Of a stretch of DNA of 64,000 nucleotides, positions 26,251 through 35,647 are shown piece by piece (the first letter of the stretch is position 1; every line of letters begins with the position of its first letter). The stretch comes from Cryomorphaceae bacterium. GTDB lineage: Bacteria; Bacteroidota; Bacteroidia; Flavobacteriales; ECT2AJA-044. The position numbers and the translations under genes were made by a program. The stretch is taken from NCBI GenBank assembly GCA_017798125.1, contig CP059070.1:1488001-1552000 (forward strand), written 5' to 3'. The notes under the pieces were generated by a model. It saw only the letters and a program-made list of their open reading frames with translations, was not told the origin of the DNA and ran no database searches.

Positions 26251-26310
26251 GTGTGTGTATAAAAGGGTGTATAAAAATGTATGTGTGTATGTACGTGTAT
26301 ACGTGTGTAT
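26251..26310 (-). repeat. ATACAC-rich low-complexity leader of pnp
   Basis: Sixty bases of nearly alternating purine and pyrimidine. On the minus strand ATACAC recurs about five times up to the start codon. No other function is visible in the 26251-26380 gap. Confidence 0.65.
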
Positions 26311-26380
26311 TCAAGGACGCCGGTATCAGATTTGTTTACCCGGCTCAGAAAAGTGTCGGGAAGATACGGCTATATACGCG

Positions 26381-26409
26381 AAAAGGCAATTCGTAGAAAT
26401 TGCCTTTTT
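26381..26409 (-). terminator. Terminator after rpsO
   Basis: An 11-bp stem (26381-26391 with 26398-26408) with A/T runs on both sides, so it could work in both directions. Confidence 0.85.
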
Positions 26410-26431
26410 AATTCGCGTGAATTCCAGTAGA

Positions 26432-26701
26432 TTACTTACGCAATCCTAGGTCCTTAACAATAGCGCGGTAGCGCTCAATGTCGATCTGCTTCAGGTAGTT
26501 CAAAAGCTTACGGCGCTTTCCTACCATGATGATCAAGGAACGTTGTGTATTGTAATCCTTGCGGTTTTGCTTCAAGTGCTCGGTGAGGGCGCTGATTCGC
26601 TTGGTAAACACAGCAATTTGTGCTTCCGCGTTTCCTGTATCGCTCTCTGATTTGCCGTATTTGGCGTAAATCTCTTTCTTTTCTTCCGGCGTAATCGTCA
26701 T
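26432..26701 (-). CDS. rpsO: 30S ribosomal protein S15
   Basis: An 89-residue primary rRNA-binding protein of the small subunit. Signatures include GKSESDTGNAEAQIAVFTKRI, LTEHLK, DYNTQRSLIIMVGKRRKLLNYL and the C-terminal IERYRAIVKDLGLRK. Length is standard. The rpsO-pnp order is conserved in many bacteria, and here a strong terminator separates the two. Confidence 0.98.
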   Translation of the reverse strand: MTITPEEKKEIYAKYGKSESDTGNAEAQIAVFTKRISALTEHLKQNRKDYNTQRSLIIMVGKRRKLLNYLKQIDIERYRAIVKDLGLRK

Positions 26702-26748
26702 AAAACTACTGAGATAGAGTTTCTTTACTATGCTTCTTTTTCAAGCTG

Positions 26749-26756
26749 CAAATGTA
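26749..26756 (-). promoter_or_regulatory. Promoter -7 box of rpsO
   Basis: Minus-strand TACATTTG, 47 bases before the ATG, is a perfect TAnnTTTG match. No good -33 element is seen. Confidence 0.5.
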
Positions 26757-26797
26757 CAAACTAAATTTTATATACACGCAGCCGCTTTTTAAATAAT

Positions 26798-27682
26798 TCA
26801 GAGATCAACCACCACGGTTCCAGGAAACAGACTTCCCACACATCCAATTCCATTCTCCACATTGTTGTGGACAATGGCTGGTTGAGCAAAAGGATCTCCA
26901 TCAGTCCACTGCTGCAATAGGCTGCTGTATTTGTAGCGGTAATAATCTTCAGACATGTTTTTTAAGCGAACATGAATACCCGTGAAAGACTGTGAGGTCC
27001 AATAATCCGCGTAGAATTTAATCCTGAAGGTATAGGTGCCATCGGCGAAATGCTCGTCTGTAAAGTAGGCCTCGCCATCGAAATACTTGTTCGGATCCGT
27101 AGGGTCGTAATAGGTATATGGAGTGCTCAGGAAAGGATCCGTTGAGCTGAAGTACATCGGCTGAAGACTCGCCCCGCCAGATTCGTATTCCCACAAGAAA
27201 TCCGCCAAGTAGAAATTCGCTCCACTTTGGTCTTCAACTTCCACTTCAAGGGTCCATTCGAAGTTGGTGGTATCGATAAGGCGTGCTGTGAATGTAGGTG
27301 GCGTCGCTGGCACACGCGTAAATGCCTGTACGCCTTCGAATTCGCTGTGCGCCACTTGGAAACGATACTCCGCACCAGCTTCCACGGTTTCAAAGAGGAA
27401 GTACTGACCGTTATTGTTGATTTGGTCTTCTTGCATTTCTCCCAGAAGTTCTCCGTCTTTATAGACCCGGACAATAGCGTTTTGCACGGGAGGGTAGTCT
27501 TCGTTCCACGAGTTGATCAGGATGTTCTGACTTTGCGTCAGCTCCACTTGAATGATCTCCCCGGGATATAAAAAGCTGTACATCACAATTCGCGTACGCG
27601 ATTCCTCTGGGTCGAAAGGAACTTCCTTCTCGCATCCGGCCGTAAAGGCCGCCAAACAGATAATAAAGAGCAATTTTTTCAT
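26798..27682 (-). CDS. DUF4249 lipoprotein, partner of a TonB receptor
   Basis: A 294-residue lipoprotein (signal ending FTAGC, Cys17). The FDPEESRTRIVMYSFLYPGEIIQVELTQSQ opening and IVRVYKDGELLGEM are typical of DUF4249. These proteins almost always follow a TonB-dependent receptor in Bacteroidota, as here (3-base gap), and probably act as a surface-exposed binding partner. Substrate unknown. A CATC-hairpin repeat lies in the signal-peptide codons. Confidence 0.85.
   Translation of the reverse strand: MKKLLFIICLAAFTAGCEKEVPFDPEESRTRIVMYSFLYPGEIIQVELTQSQNILINSWNEDYPPVQNAIVRVYKDGELLGEMQEDQINNNGQYFLFETVEAGAEYRFQVAHSEFEGVQAFTRVPATPPTFTARLIDTTNFEWTLEVEVEDQSGANFYLADFLWEYESGGASLQPMYFSSTDPFLSTPYTYYDPTDPNKYFDGEAYFTDEHFADGTYTFRIKFYADYWTSQSFTGIHVRLKNMSEDYYRYKYSSLLQQWTDGDPFAQPAIVHNNVENGIGCVGSLFPGTVVVDL
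27633..27651 (+). repeat. CATC-hairpin repeat, copy 5
   Basis: Plus strand: CATC, stem CGGCC, loop GTAAA, stem GGCCG, then CCAAA. It lies in codons 11-17 of the DUF4249 signal peptide, antisense to the gene. Confidence 0.6.
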
Positions 27683-27685
27683 GGC

Positions 27686-30031
27686 TTAGAATTTCAGGTT
27701 ATAACTGACGTAAGGCATGAGCGGGAACAAGCTGATTTGATACAGCTCGTTGGTCTCGTCGTTGTCGCGGTCTTGGAAATAGAGGTAGAAGGGGTTCTGG
27801 CGATTGTACAAATTGTACACACCAAAACTCCAAGTCCTCAAAGCTCCATTCTCGTAGTATTTTCGGGTATTGTAACTCACATCCAAACGGTGATAAGCCG
27901 GCATGCGGTATCCGTTTCGTTCGTCGTAGAAATTGAGGTTCCCCCAGTAGCCGAAAGGATTGTTGTCAAAAGGCTGATTCGGTGTTTGGAACGTAGCGAT
28001 GGGTAAGCTGACCGCATTACCTGTTCCGTACACCCAGACCAATCCGATGTCCTTCATCTCATTGAACTCATAGGTACCAGCAAAGCTGATATCGTGACGC
28101 CGGTCGAATCGGTAGGGGAAAGGATCACCTCCATTCAAGTTGTCAAACTGCCGCCAGCTCCAGCTCAAGGTATAGCCGAGCCATCCCGTGAACTTTCCGA
28201 ACTTCTTTTGAATGAACAGCTCCACTCCATAGGCCCAGCCGTCACCCACTTCAATCTGTTCTTCCCAATCTGCGCCACTGGCAAAGCTGGCCCCGTCCTT
28301 ATACTCGATCACATTGCGCATGTCTTTGACATAGCCTTCCAAGGACACCTCGAATTCGTTGTTGAAGGTGTAGGCCAATCCAACGGCGGCCTGCTGGCTG
28401 TATTGAGGTTTGACCCTACGGGTCGATGGTAACCAGAGGTCCGTTGGCAATCCGATTCCAGAATTCGACAGTAAGTGAATGAACTGGGCCATTTGAACAT
28501 AGCTGGCTTTTAGGGCCAACTCATCCGTGATCAAGTACCTCAGCGCTACTCTTGGTTGCAGACTGGTGTAGTGCTGTCCTTGCGTCAAGAACCCGGAATA
28601 GTGAAGACCAATATTGACCTTCAATCGCTGCGTAATGTCCCAGTCGTCTTCGCCGTACAAGAAGTATTCACTGGCGTAGATTTTGTTCCCTCCCGCTTCA
28701 AGTTCAATGTTTTCGCCATTCTCATTGGCTTCGTACAGATTGACTCCTGGGTTAAAGGTGTGGTACATGTAGTTCCCACCAAACCGGAAGTAATGATTGG
28801 GGTTGGGGATGTAGTCTAAGTCGTACTTGATGGCCCAATCCCGGATTCCGGAGGAGTATTCATACTCGTACTCGTATCGCTCGTTGTCCTCGGTCCAAAT
28901 TTCCTGAAAGCCGACGGCCATTTCATAGTTGGAGTAGGTGAGGGTGGTGTTGGAAAAGAGCTTATCGGTTACCTGCCAATTCCATCGCAAGGCCGAGGTT
29001 AGGTTTCCCCATTCCAGTCCAGCGCGGAAGAGCTCCCCGTCTCCATAGGACTCCCGATTGTACGCTTTGTCTTTACCGAAATAGGTACTGGCGTAAAGCC
29101 GATGCTCGCGATTGAACTTGTGGTTGACCTTGGCATTGACATCGTGGAAAAAGTATCCAGCAGAGGTGTTCTCAACCGCGATGATCACTGGCTGTACAAG
29201 AGCGTCGATGTAGGTTCTTCGTGCCGAGATCATGTAGGAAGTCGTGTCTTTCTTGATGGGGCCTTGGACGGCAATCTTCGCAGCGATGAGTCCAAGGCTC
29301 AGATCACCTTGGAATTCGCGCATATTCCCTTCCTTCATATGCACGTCAATAACCGATGATAAGCGACCACCATAGCGTGCTGGAAATCCACCTTTCATGA
29401 TGCTCACACTGCTGATCGCATCGGGATTGAATACACTGAAAAACCCGAAGAGGTGATTGGCATTGTAGACCGGTACGCCGTCCAATAGAATTAAGTTTTG
29501 ATCTGGACTACCGCCTCGGACAAACAGCCCGCTGGTTCCTTCATTTCCACTTTGAATTCCGGGAAGAAGTTGGGCGGTTTTCAGGATGTCTCGTTCACCC
29601 ATAAATACAGGGAGCTTTTCCACTGCCTCCATAGGGAGATCGATGGTGCTCATCTGCGTCGTTTCTTGAATTTGAGTAGTCACTTTTTCGACCAGTTCAA
29701 CTTCGAGGAGCTCCATGCCCTTGAGCGAGACGTCTAATTGAAGTTCTTCGGTGAGTTCAACCTCTCTGGTGAAAGGCTCGTACCCAACAAAGGAGAAGAC
29801 AATCGAATAGGTGCCTTCGGGTAAGGTTAAACTGTAGAATCCGTAGGTGTTGGTTGTGGTGCCCTTTCGGAGATTGGGTTCGAAAACGCTGGCCCCTATC
29901 ATGGATTCACCAGAATATTCATCCGAAACAACGCCGCTAATGGTAAAGCTCTGCTGCGCCGACAAAGGAGCTGCTGCAAGTACCCAGAACAAAAGAAGGA
30001 GGAGTCTTCGATTCATAGGAGGTAGGTTCAT
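27686..30031 (-). CDS. TonB-dependent receptor with carboxypeptidase-like domain
   Basis: A 781-residue outer-membrane receptor. It has a signal peptide, a CarboxypepD_reg-like domain (about 28-115), a plug (about 125-235; ERDILKTAQLLPGIQSGNEG, LFVRGGSPDQNLILLDGVPVYN, then FPARYGGRLSSVIDV) and a barrel ending in YNLKF with terminal Phe. The substrate is not evident; DUF4249-linked receptors have no general assignment. The plug motif LxRGGSPDQNLILLDG marks a FecA/BtuB-like rather than SusC-type receptor. A TACCTTCG box lies at 30077-30084. A CATC-hairpin repeat lies within the barrel-coding part. Confidence 0.9.
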   Translation of the reverse strand: MNLPPMNRRLLLLLFWVLAAAPLSAQQSFTISGVVSDEYSGESMIGASVFEPNLRKGTTTNTYGFYSLTLPEGTYSIVFSFVGYEPFTREVELTEELQLDVSLKGMELLEVELVEKVTTQIQETTQMSTIDLPMEAVEKLPVFMGERDILKTAQLLPGIQSGNEGTSGLFVRGGSPDQNLILLDGVPVYNANHLFGFFSVFNPDAISSVSIMKGGFPARYGGRLSSVIDVHMKEGNMREFQGDLSLGLIAAKIAVQGPIKKDTTSYMISARRTYIDALVQPVIIAVENTSAGYFFHDVNAKVNHKFNREHRLYASTYFGKDKAYNRESYGDGELFRAGLEWGNLTSALRWNWQVTDKLFSNTTLTYSNYEMAVGFQEIWTEDNERYEYEYEYSSGIRDWAIKYDLDYIPNPNHYFRFGGNYMYHTFNPGVNLYEANENGENIELEAGGNKIYASEYFLYGEDDWDITQRLKVNIGLHYSGFLTQGQHYTSLQPRVALRYLITDELALKASYVQMAQFIHLLSNSGIGLPTDLWLPSTRRVKPQYSQQAAVGLAYTFNNEFEVSLEGYVKDMRNVIEYKDGASFASGADWEEQIEVGDGWAYGVELFIQKKFGKFTGWLGYTLSWSWRQFDNLNGGDPFPYRFDRRHDISFAGTYEFNEMKDIGLVWVYGTGNAVSLPIATFQTPNQPFDNNPFGYWGNLNFYDERNGYRMPAYHRLDVSYNTRKYYENGALRTWSFGVYNLYNRQNPFYLYFQDRDNDETNELYQISLFPLMPYVSYNLKF
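28412..28428 (-). repeat. CATC-hairpin repeat, copy 6
   Basis: Minus strand: CATC, stem GACCC, loop GTA, stem GGGTC, then AAACC. All five stem pairs are kept although the stem sequence differs from most copies. It lies in the TonB receptor gene, in the same sense. Confidence 0.75.
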
Positions 30032-30094
30032 TGTGATCTAAACGCTGATGTATGGTATTTCTTGTAATACGCTGCCCGAAGGTAGATGGTTAGA

Positions 30095-30129
30095 TAAAAA
30101 AAACCGGTCCTCCATTCGGAACACCGGTT
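30095..30129 (-). terminator. Terminator after accD
   Basis: A hairpin with AACCGG/CCGGTT outer arms around 30102-30129 and a run of seven U on the minus strand. Confidence 0.85.
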
Positions 30130-30152
30130 AAGTTTCAAGAACTGTGCCTTTT

Positions 30153-30995
30153 TTAGTTCGCGAGTAATCTCAAGAACTGTGAAATTTTGGCTTTCAATTC
30201 TTTCCGATTGGCAATAAAGTCCAGAAATCCGTGCTCCAGAACAAATTCGGACGTCTGAAATCCTTCGGGAAGGTCCTTGCCAATGGTCTCGCGTACCACG
30301 CGCGGACCGGCAAAGCCGATCAGTGCTCCTGGTTCGGCAATATTGATATCTCCTAGCATTGCATAGGATGCCGTCACTCCACCCGTTGTAGGGTCCGTTA
30401 ATAAGCTGATGTAAGGAATACCAGCCTCATCCAACTCAGCGAGTTTCGCAGAGGTTTTCGCCAACTGCATTAAAGAGAAGGCAGCCTCCATCATACGCGC
30501 TCCACCAGACTTGCTGATCATCATAAACGGAATGCCTGTTTTAAGGCTGTGATCAATTCCTCGGGCTATTTTCTCACCTACCACAGAGCCCATGGAGCCT
30601 CCGATAAAGCTGAAGTCCATACAACTGATTACGATATCGTGGCCGTCGAGTTTTCCAACTCCTGTGCGCACCGCATCATTCAATTTGGTCTTCGCAATAG
30701 TCGCTTTGAGTCGGTCCTTGTATTTTTTGGTATCCTCAAAGTTCAAGGGGTCTGCTGATGTCATCTCGGCATCCAATTCTTCGAATTGGCCATCATCAAA
30801 GAGAATTGCAAAGTACTCTCGAGACCCGATGCGCACATGATATCCATCCTCAGGGGAGACGTACAAATTTGCTTTGAGCTCATCGGTATCGATAATTTTT
30901 CCGCTAGGAGTTTTGTACCAGAGCCCTTTGGGAGTATCCTTCTTCTCCTGTGTAGGAGTAGTAATCCCTTTTTCTTTACGCTGAAACCAAGTCAT
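30153..30995 (-). CDS. accD: Acetyl-CoA carboxylase carboxyltransferase beta subunit, zinc-finger cysteines lost
   Basis: Transfers the carboxyl group from biotin to acetyl-CoA in the first step of fatty-acid synthesis. The 280-residue protein shows the crotonase-like core: [57 protein letters not shown] and [14 protein letters not shown]. The N-terminal zinc ribbon of AccD normally has four cysteines. Here the matching positions are T29, G32, S47 and D50, although the surrounding fold (LWYKTPSGK and [15 protein letters not shown]) is kept. It follows the aldolase gene by 10 bases. Confidence 0.95.
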   Translation of the reverse strand: MTWFQRKEKGITTPTQEKKDTPKGLWYKTPSGKIIDTDELKANLYVSPEDGYHVRIGSREYFAILFDDGQFEELDAEMTSADPLNFEDTKKYKDRLKATIAKTKLNDAVRTGVGKLDGHDIVISCMDFSFIGGSMGSVVGEKIARGIDHSLKTGIPFMMISKSGGARMMEAAFSLMQLAKTSAKLAELDEAGIPYISLLTDPTTGGVTASYAMLGDINIAEPGALIGFAGPRVVRETIGKDLPEGFQTSEFVLEHGFLDFIANRKELKAKISQFLRLLAN

Positions 30996-31005
30996 AGGCT
31001 TTCTT

Positions 31006-32061
31006 TTATGCGATGGTAATTTCGTCTGCCAAGTATACGTCCTGAACTGTTTGTAGGAGTTTAATACCCTCGTCCATTGGACGTTGGAAGGCCTTCCGAC
31101 CCAAAATCAATCCTTGTCCACCAGCACGCTTATTGACTACCGCAGTAACTACGGCATCTTGCATATCATTGTCTCCAGAGCCACCGCCTGAGTTAATCAG
31201 TCCTTGACGGCCCATGTAGCAATTGATTACTTGGTAGCGAGTCAAATCAATCGGGTGATCGCTACTCAATTCAGAGTATACCTTTGGATGTGTTTTTCCA
31301 AAATTAACCGCATTGTATCCACCATTGGTGGTCGGCAATTTTTGTTTGATAATATCCGCCTGAATGGTCACTCCAATATGGTTAGCCTGGCTTTGAAGAT
31401 CCGTAGCTGTATGGAAATCTCCTTCAGCTGTTTTAAATGCTGAGTTACGCGTATAGCACCACAAAATGGTGGCCATCCCAAGTTCGTGAGCGCGCTCAAA
31501 TGCCGCGGCCACTTCTTGCAGTTGTCGATCCATTTCAGGAGCTCCGAAATAGATGGTCGCTCCAACCGCTACAGCACCTAGATTCCAAGCGTCTTCAACG
31601 CTTCCGTACATGATTTGATCCGTAGTATTGGGATAGCTCAAAAGCTGATTGTGGTTCAGTTTGACCACAAACGGAATTTTATGTGCGTATTTGCGTGCAA
31701 CGCTTGCCAATACTCCAAAAGTGGAAGCGACTGCGTTACATCCAGCTTCAACGCCGAGCTTGACAATGTTCTCTGGGTCGAAGTAGATTGGATTTGGCGC
31801 AAATGAGGCTCCAGCGGAGTGCTCAATACCTTGGTCAACAGGCAAGATGCTGAGGTATCCAGATCCCCCCAAACGGCCTGAACCGTAAAGTGTTTCAAGA
31901 GAGCGCATGGTTTGAATCGAACGATTGCCCGGCGCAAAAACGCGATCGACAAAATCACCACCTGGCAAATGCAGGTGCTCTTTAGCCATTGTCTTGGATT
32001 CGTGATTGAGCAGGTAATCTGCTTGGTCTGCTAAGATGGAGACGATATTATCGTATGCCAT
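31006..32061 (-). CDS. fbaB: Class I fructose-bisphosphate aldolase (DhnA/FbaB type)
   Basis: Cleaves fructose-1,6-bisphosphate by a Schiff-base lysine. The 351-residue protein matches the archaeal/DhnA-type class I family: [22 protein letters not shown] (about 70-91), [29 protein letters not shown] (about 161-175) and the late [12 protein letters not shown] phosphate-binding segment. It is clearly unlike class II FbaA, which has metal-binding histidines. It is probably cotranscribed with accD, linking glycolysis to lipid synthesis. Confidence 0.93.
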   Translation of the reverse strand: MAYDNIVSILADQADYLLNHESKTMAKEHLHLPGGDFVDRVFAPGNRSIQTMRSLETLYGSGRLGGSGYLSILPVDQGIEHSAGASFAPNPIYFDPENIVKLGVEAGCNAVASTFGVLASVARKYAHKIPFVVKLNHNQLLSYPNTTDQIMYGSVEDAWNLGAVAVGATIYFGAPEMDRQLQEVAAAFERAHELGMATILWCYTRNSAFKTAEGDFHTATDLQSQANHIGVTIQADIIKQKLPTTNGGYNAVNFGKTHPKVYSELSSDHPIDLTRYQVINCYMGRQGLINSGGGSGDNDMQDAVVTAVVNKRAGGQGLILGRKAFQRPMDEGIKLLQTVQDVYLADEITIA

Positions 32062-32124
32062 TTTATATCAGGTTTAAGTTTGGTCGGTAAAATTAAGGCT
32101 TGCAATATAGTAATTGAGCCTTTC

Positions 32125-34395
32125 TTAGAAGGGATATCCAATACCGAAATTCCACACAGCCCTACTGAGCCGTATATCGTCCCAAGTCCAATATTGTCCA
32201 TTTGGACGTGCCGGTTGCCCCACTTTAAATCCGGCATCAAGTCGAAAGACAAAAAACCCAAAATCGTAGCGGAAACCGAAACCCGCGCCAATGGCGAGCT
32301 CTTTGTAAAATCGATCTAGTCGAAACTCGGTGTTGTACTGTTCTTCAATAGGATCTAAAGTCCAAATGTTCCCCACATCGGCAAATAAGGCTCCTTTCAA
32401 GTCTCCAAGTAGCCCGAAACGATATTCATAAGTAGCCATAATTTTGATGTCTCCGGTATTCACATCTAAGCCAGTAGTGTCAGCACCCGGCCCTAAGGTA
32501 TAGGCCACCCATCCACGGTTGTCGTTTGCACCCCCACCAAAGAACTGTTTCTCGAAAGGGACAACTTCACTGTTCCCATAGGGAATGGCAAACCCACCAT
32601 AGAGTCGAAGAACGAGCCTTCGCGAGGCCAATACGGGTTGATATTGTCTGAAATCTAAATCCACTTTGACATATTGAGCAAAGGGGTTTCCAAAAAGCTC
32701 ATACTGCCCATCGTCATTCGGCGACCAAGAGCTGGCCGCAGCTGCAGCGCTCAGCAAGTTTCCGGCAAATTCGATGTGCCCCCGGAAAAATTGATAGTCG
32801 AGACCCGGAGCGGTCAGGCTCTGATTGTTGTATAGGAAGGTGTATCCGATGGTCGGGATAAAGGCGTCCTGAAAGCCGGTTCGAATTCGATTTCCGTCAA
32901 TGTTGCTGGAGTCGCGGACATTGGTCAGCTTCACAAAGTTGAGGTCGACCAATTCAAAAATGTGTCTTTTGGCAGCGCTCTCGTCGAAGGTGTAGTGCAA
33001 GCCGAAATTGAGGATGGACCGGTCAAAATCAACCCGAATCTGATAGTTATAGCTCGCATTGATGTCGGTTTGTGGTTGGTACCTCTTAGGCATCCAGCCC
33101 TCCGTATTAAAGGGTAATAGGAAATAGGGAAGGTGTAAGGTAAGTCCAGCTCCGTATTGGATGGTGTTGAATACCCCACTCGCATCTGAACTTACTTGCT
33201 GCGCTTCTAGTGCACCATTCACCCGAACTTCGAGAATTTGCCCTCCACCGAAGATGTTTCGATTGCGGTAGAAGACCGAACCTCCGGCCCCAAAGTTTCC
33301 AGAGGTGTGCGTTCCTTCGAGCTCGAGACCAAGTGATTGTTTCTTGAATGGTCGAAGGAGAATATAAGCGTCTAACCAATGAGCGGCGCTGTCGCCTTCA
33401 ATCGGAACAAAGTCCATATTGACTCCGGAAAAAACCTTCAAATTGATGAGGTGTCGGTAGCTGGTCGCGACCTGGGACTGCCGATAACGATCACCTGGTT
33501 CAATCAGGATGGCATCCGTAGCCAATCGCGGTCTAAACTCGAGTTCATCGCGATAATTGAATTCGTAGCCGAGATAGGTTGTGTCTTCCTCTCCCCAGGC
33601 CACGCCAGGCTTGTATCGATAGACAATATGAATATCCCTTAGGTTGTATCGCGTATGCTTGATGTATTGAATGGAATCTCCATCCTGTACGGGTTTGTTT
33701 TCAATCCCCATGGTAATGTCCACGACCCGTCCAGGCAATCCGCTGTCGATTTCGAAGTAGATAAACTCTTTGGAGAAGTCGTAAAAACCACGCTCGCGGA
33801 ACAGCTCCGTCAATCGAGTACGCTCTTGGTCCAGAATCTTGGCGTTGTATTGATCGCCTGGCTGAAATTTCAATTCAGCCATCTGTTTCACTACAATTTC
33901 CTCCAACTCCGGAGCATCCATTTGGTACTCGATCTTGCGAATAAAGTAGGGCTCGTGTTTTTGAACGGAATAGTAAACCTTGGCGCGTTGCCGGTCACTA
34001 CATTCCACTCGGTACGATGCTTCCGCGTCGAAATAACCCTGGTTGAAATAGTACCGACTGAGTTGTTCAGCACTCTTGCGCAAATTCGTGGAATCAATGA
34101 CTGCGGGAGCTTCCCCCAATCCAGAAAGCCAATGTCCAAATCCCTTTTCCGCCTCTGGATCACCAGAGTTGTAGAGATAGAGGTAAAAGGGCACGCCCAG
34201 TATCCGACGATTGGGCCTAATTCGAAGATAAGAGTACTCCTTTCCACCTCGAAGGTGAGTGCTGTCCACCTCAACTTCATTCTTCATCAGTAGGTGCCCT
34301 TCTGCCGGAACATATCGCGTTGCCTTGCACGAAGAGAGCATCGCGCCGGCTGCAAGGGCTAAAAATGTAAGACGAAATAGGTTCTTCAAGGGCAC
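32125..34395 (-). CDS. tamL: TamL: lipidated TamA/BamA-family outer-membrane protein
   Basis: An Omp85-family protein of 756 residues. Unlike proteobacterial TamA it has a lipoprotein signal (AAGAMLSSC, Cys23), the mark of Bacteroidota TamL. POTRA-like domains lie at about 45-340 and the C-terminal barrel from about 350 to the end (FFGGGANDNRGWVAYTLGPG is the barrel motif region; it ends NFGIGYPF with terminal Phe). It probably works with TamB in outer-membrane biogenesis. No tamB is visible next to it. It diverges from the TrmH-type methyltransferase with overlapping promoter boxes. Confidence 0.85.
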   Translation of the reverse strand: MPLKNLFRLTFLALAAGAMLSSCKATRYVPAEGHLLMKNEVEVDSTHLRGGKEYSYLRIRPNRRILGVPFYLYLYNSGDPEAEKGFGHWLSGLGEAPAVIDSTNLRKSAEQLSRYYFNQGYFDAEASYRVECSDRQRAKVYYSVQKHEPYFIRKIEYQMDAPELEEIVVKQMAELKFQPGDQYNAKILDQERTRLTELFRERGFYDFSKEFIYFEIDSGLPGRVVDITMGIENKPVQDGDSIQYIKHTRYNLRDIHIVYRYKPGVAWGEEDTTYLGYEFNYRDELEFRPRLATDAILIEPGDRYRQSQVATSYRHLINLKVFSGVNMDFVPIEGDSAAHWLDAYILLRPFKKQSLGLELEGTHTSGNFGAGGSVFYRNRNIFGGGQILEVRVNGALEAQQVSSDASGVFNTIQYGAGLTLHLPYFLLPFNTEGWMPKRYQPQTDINASYNYQIRVDFDRSILNFGLHYTFDESAAKRHIFELVDLNFVKLTNVRDSSNIDGNRIRTGFQDAFIPTIGYTFLYNNQSLTAPGLDYQFFRGHIEFAGNLLSAAAAASSWSPNDDGQYELFGNPFAQYVKVDLDFRQYQPVLASRRLVLRLYGGFAIPYGNSEVVPFEKQFFGGGANDNRGWVAYTLGPGADTTGLDVNTGDIKIMATYEYRFGLLGDLKGALFADVGNIWTLDPIEEQYNTEFRLDRFYKELAIGAGFGFRYDFGFFVFRLDAGFKVGQPARPNGQYWTWDDIRLSRAVWNFGIGYPF

Positions 34396-34408
34396 AGCTT
34401 CTATTTGC

Positions 34409-34424
34409 TAACTTCGCAAAATTA
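34409..34424. promoter_or_regulatory. Overlapping divergent -7 boxes (tamL and trmH-like genes)
   Basis: Minus-strand TAATTTTG (34417-34424) serves tamL, and plus-strand TAACTTCG (34409-34416) would serve the methyltransferase. The boxes touch, so the two promoters should compete for polymerase. Confidence 0.5.
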
Positions 34425-34438
34425 CCATTCTTCATCGC

Positions 34439-35158
34439 ATGCTCACTCGGGCCCAAAAGAAATACATCCGTTCCCTTCAGCAAAAGAAATTCCGAAATCA
34501 ATTCGGACGCTTTGTCGCGGAGGGGCCCAAAGTAGTCGAAGAACTGCGCGAATCAGCTCTTCAGATTGAGGACGTCTTTGGCCTTGAAGAATATAGCGGG
34601 AAAGGACATACCCTAGTCTCAGGTAAAGACTTGGAGATGATCAGCGGACTCAAAACGCCAAACGAAGTACTCGCCGTAGCCCATATTCCCGAGGCCCCTG
34701 AAGTGCGTTGGGAAGCCCCCTTGATTCTAGCCCTTGACGGTGTTCGGGACCCCGGAAACCTGGGTACCATCTTGCGCTTGGGAGAGTGGTTTGGCCTTCG
34801 GCAAATCATCTTGAGCACGGACTGCGCTGAACCGTGGAATCCAAAGGTGGTCCAAAGCGCTATGGGCAGTTTGTTCCGACTCGGCGTCGTGCAAACTGAA
34901 CTCGGAGACCTACTCGGGGAAGGCCGCAGCCGCGGATTCCAAGTACTCGGAGCGGACATGCATGGCACCTCTATTCACGCGCTTGAAAAACCGGAAAAGA
35001 TGATCTTGGTGATGGGTTCGGAAAGTTGGGGCCTACGGCCCGATGTCAAAGCACAGCTTTCCCAAACCATTACCATTCCTAAAAACGGCCATGCACCTAT
35101 CGACAGCCTAAACGTCGCTACAGCCACCGGAATCTTGCTTTCACACTTGAGTGTTTAA
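34439..35158 (+). CDS. TrmH/SpoU-family RNA 2'-O-methyltransferase
   Basis: A SAM-dependent SPOUT methyltransferase acting on rRNA or tRNA ribose. The 239-residue protein has an N-terminal substrate-binding domain (KKYIRSLQQKKFRNQFGRFVAEGPKVVEE) and the knotted catalytic domain: ALDGVRDPGNLGTILRL (motif 1), MGSESWGLRPDV (motif 2) and ITIPKNGHAPIDSLNVATATGILL (motif 3). It resembles RlmB/TsnR-type enzymes; the modified base is unknown. It converges on a lipoprotein gene, with overlapping stop codons. Confidence 0.93.
   Translation: MLTRAQKKYIRSLQQKKFRNQFGRFVAEGPKVVEELRESALQIEDVFGLEEYSGKGHTLVSGKDLEMISGLKTPNEVLAVAHIPEAPEVRWEAPLILALDGVRDPGNLGTILRLGEWFGLRQIILSTDCAEPWNPKVVQSAMGSLFRLGVVQTELGDLLGEGRSRGFQVLGADMHGTSIHALEKPEKMILVMGSESWGLRPDVKAQLSQTITIPKNGHAPIDSLNVATATGILLSHLSV
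35029..35045 (-). repeat. CATC-hairpin repeat, copy 7
   Basis: Minus strand: CATC, stem GGGCC, loop GTA, stem GGCCC. It lies in the methyltransferase gene, antisense, just after the conserved motif 2 codons (WGLRPDV). Confidence 0.78.
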
Positions 35159-35616
35159 GGCGTGTAATTACTCAAAAGGAGTTTGCCTTTCTTGATGACA
35201 GGTTGAGCTTCTTTCGCTGTAGTTTCTTTCATTGATATGCGCGTATCTCTAGAGGCTACACCAATGTGCTCTTGTTCCTTGATGTAATAAACTTCGCCCG
35301 CTTTGGCATCTACTTGAACCATCTGAGTACTGGCCGAATTTTGCGCTGAGAAGGTGTAAACTCCTGGAGGTAATTCCCAGCGGAAAAAAGTCCCGGGACC
35401 AGTTCCCCCCGCATCCAAGCCATTGACTTTAATCGGCGTCATGACACCACCAGCGACAAATTTCCCAGGACGGTATAGGTAGACAACGGCTTTTCCATCA
35501 ACAGGTGAAAAATCGCGCGCCGCAACAGTGGCCTCTTCGCCGGCCTTACTTGTATGAGTGCAACTCGAAGCGAAAGCCATACTGCCTATCGCCAACAATA
35601 GGATGAGTCTTTTCAT
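35155..35616 (-). CDS. DUF2846-like lipoprotein
   Basis: A protein of about 153 residues with a lipoprotein signal (MKRLILLLAIGSMAFASSC). The VVYLYRPGKFVAGGVMTPIKVNGLDAG segment and the ELPPGVYTFSA turn match DUF2846, a beta-sandwich family of unknown role found in envelopes. The ATG at 35616 is chosen because it begins the lipoprotein signal. Its TAA overlaps the TAA of the convergent methyltransferase gene. Confidence 0.75.
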   Translation of the reverse strand: MKRLILLLAIGSMAFASSCTHTSKAGEEATVAARDFSPVDGKAVVYLYRPGKFVAGGVMTPIKVNGLDAGGTGPGTFFRWELPPGVYTFSAQNSASTQMVQVDAKAGEVYYIKEQEHIGVASRDTRISMKETTAKEAQPVIKKGKLLLSNYTP

Positions 35617-35647
35617 GGAATTGAGTTTAGTTGAGCACAAGATAATG

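Noticed and set aside
26231-26449. 72-codon frame over the pnp leader
   Set aside because: Low-complexity translation of the TG/TA tract.
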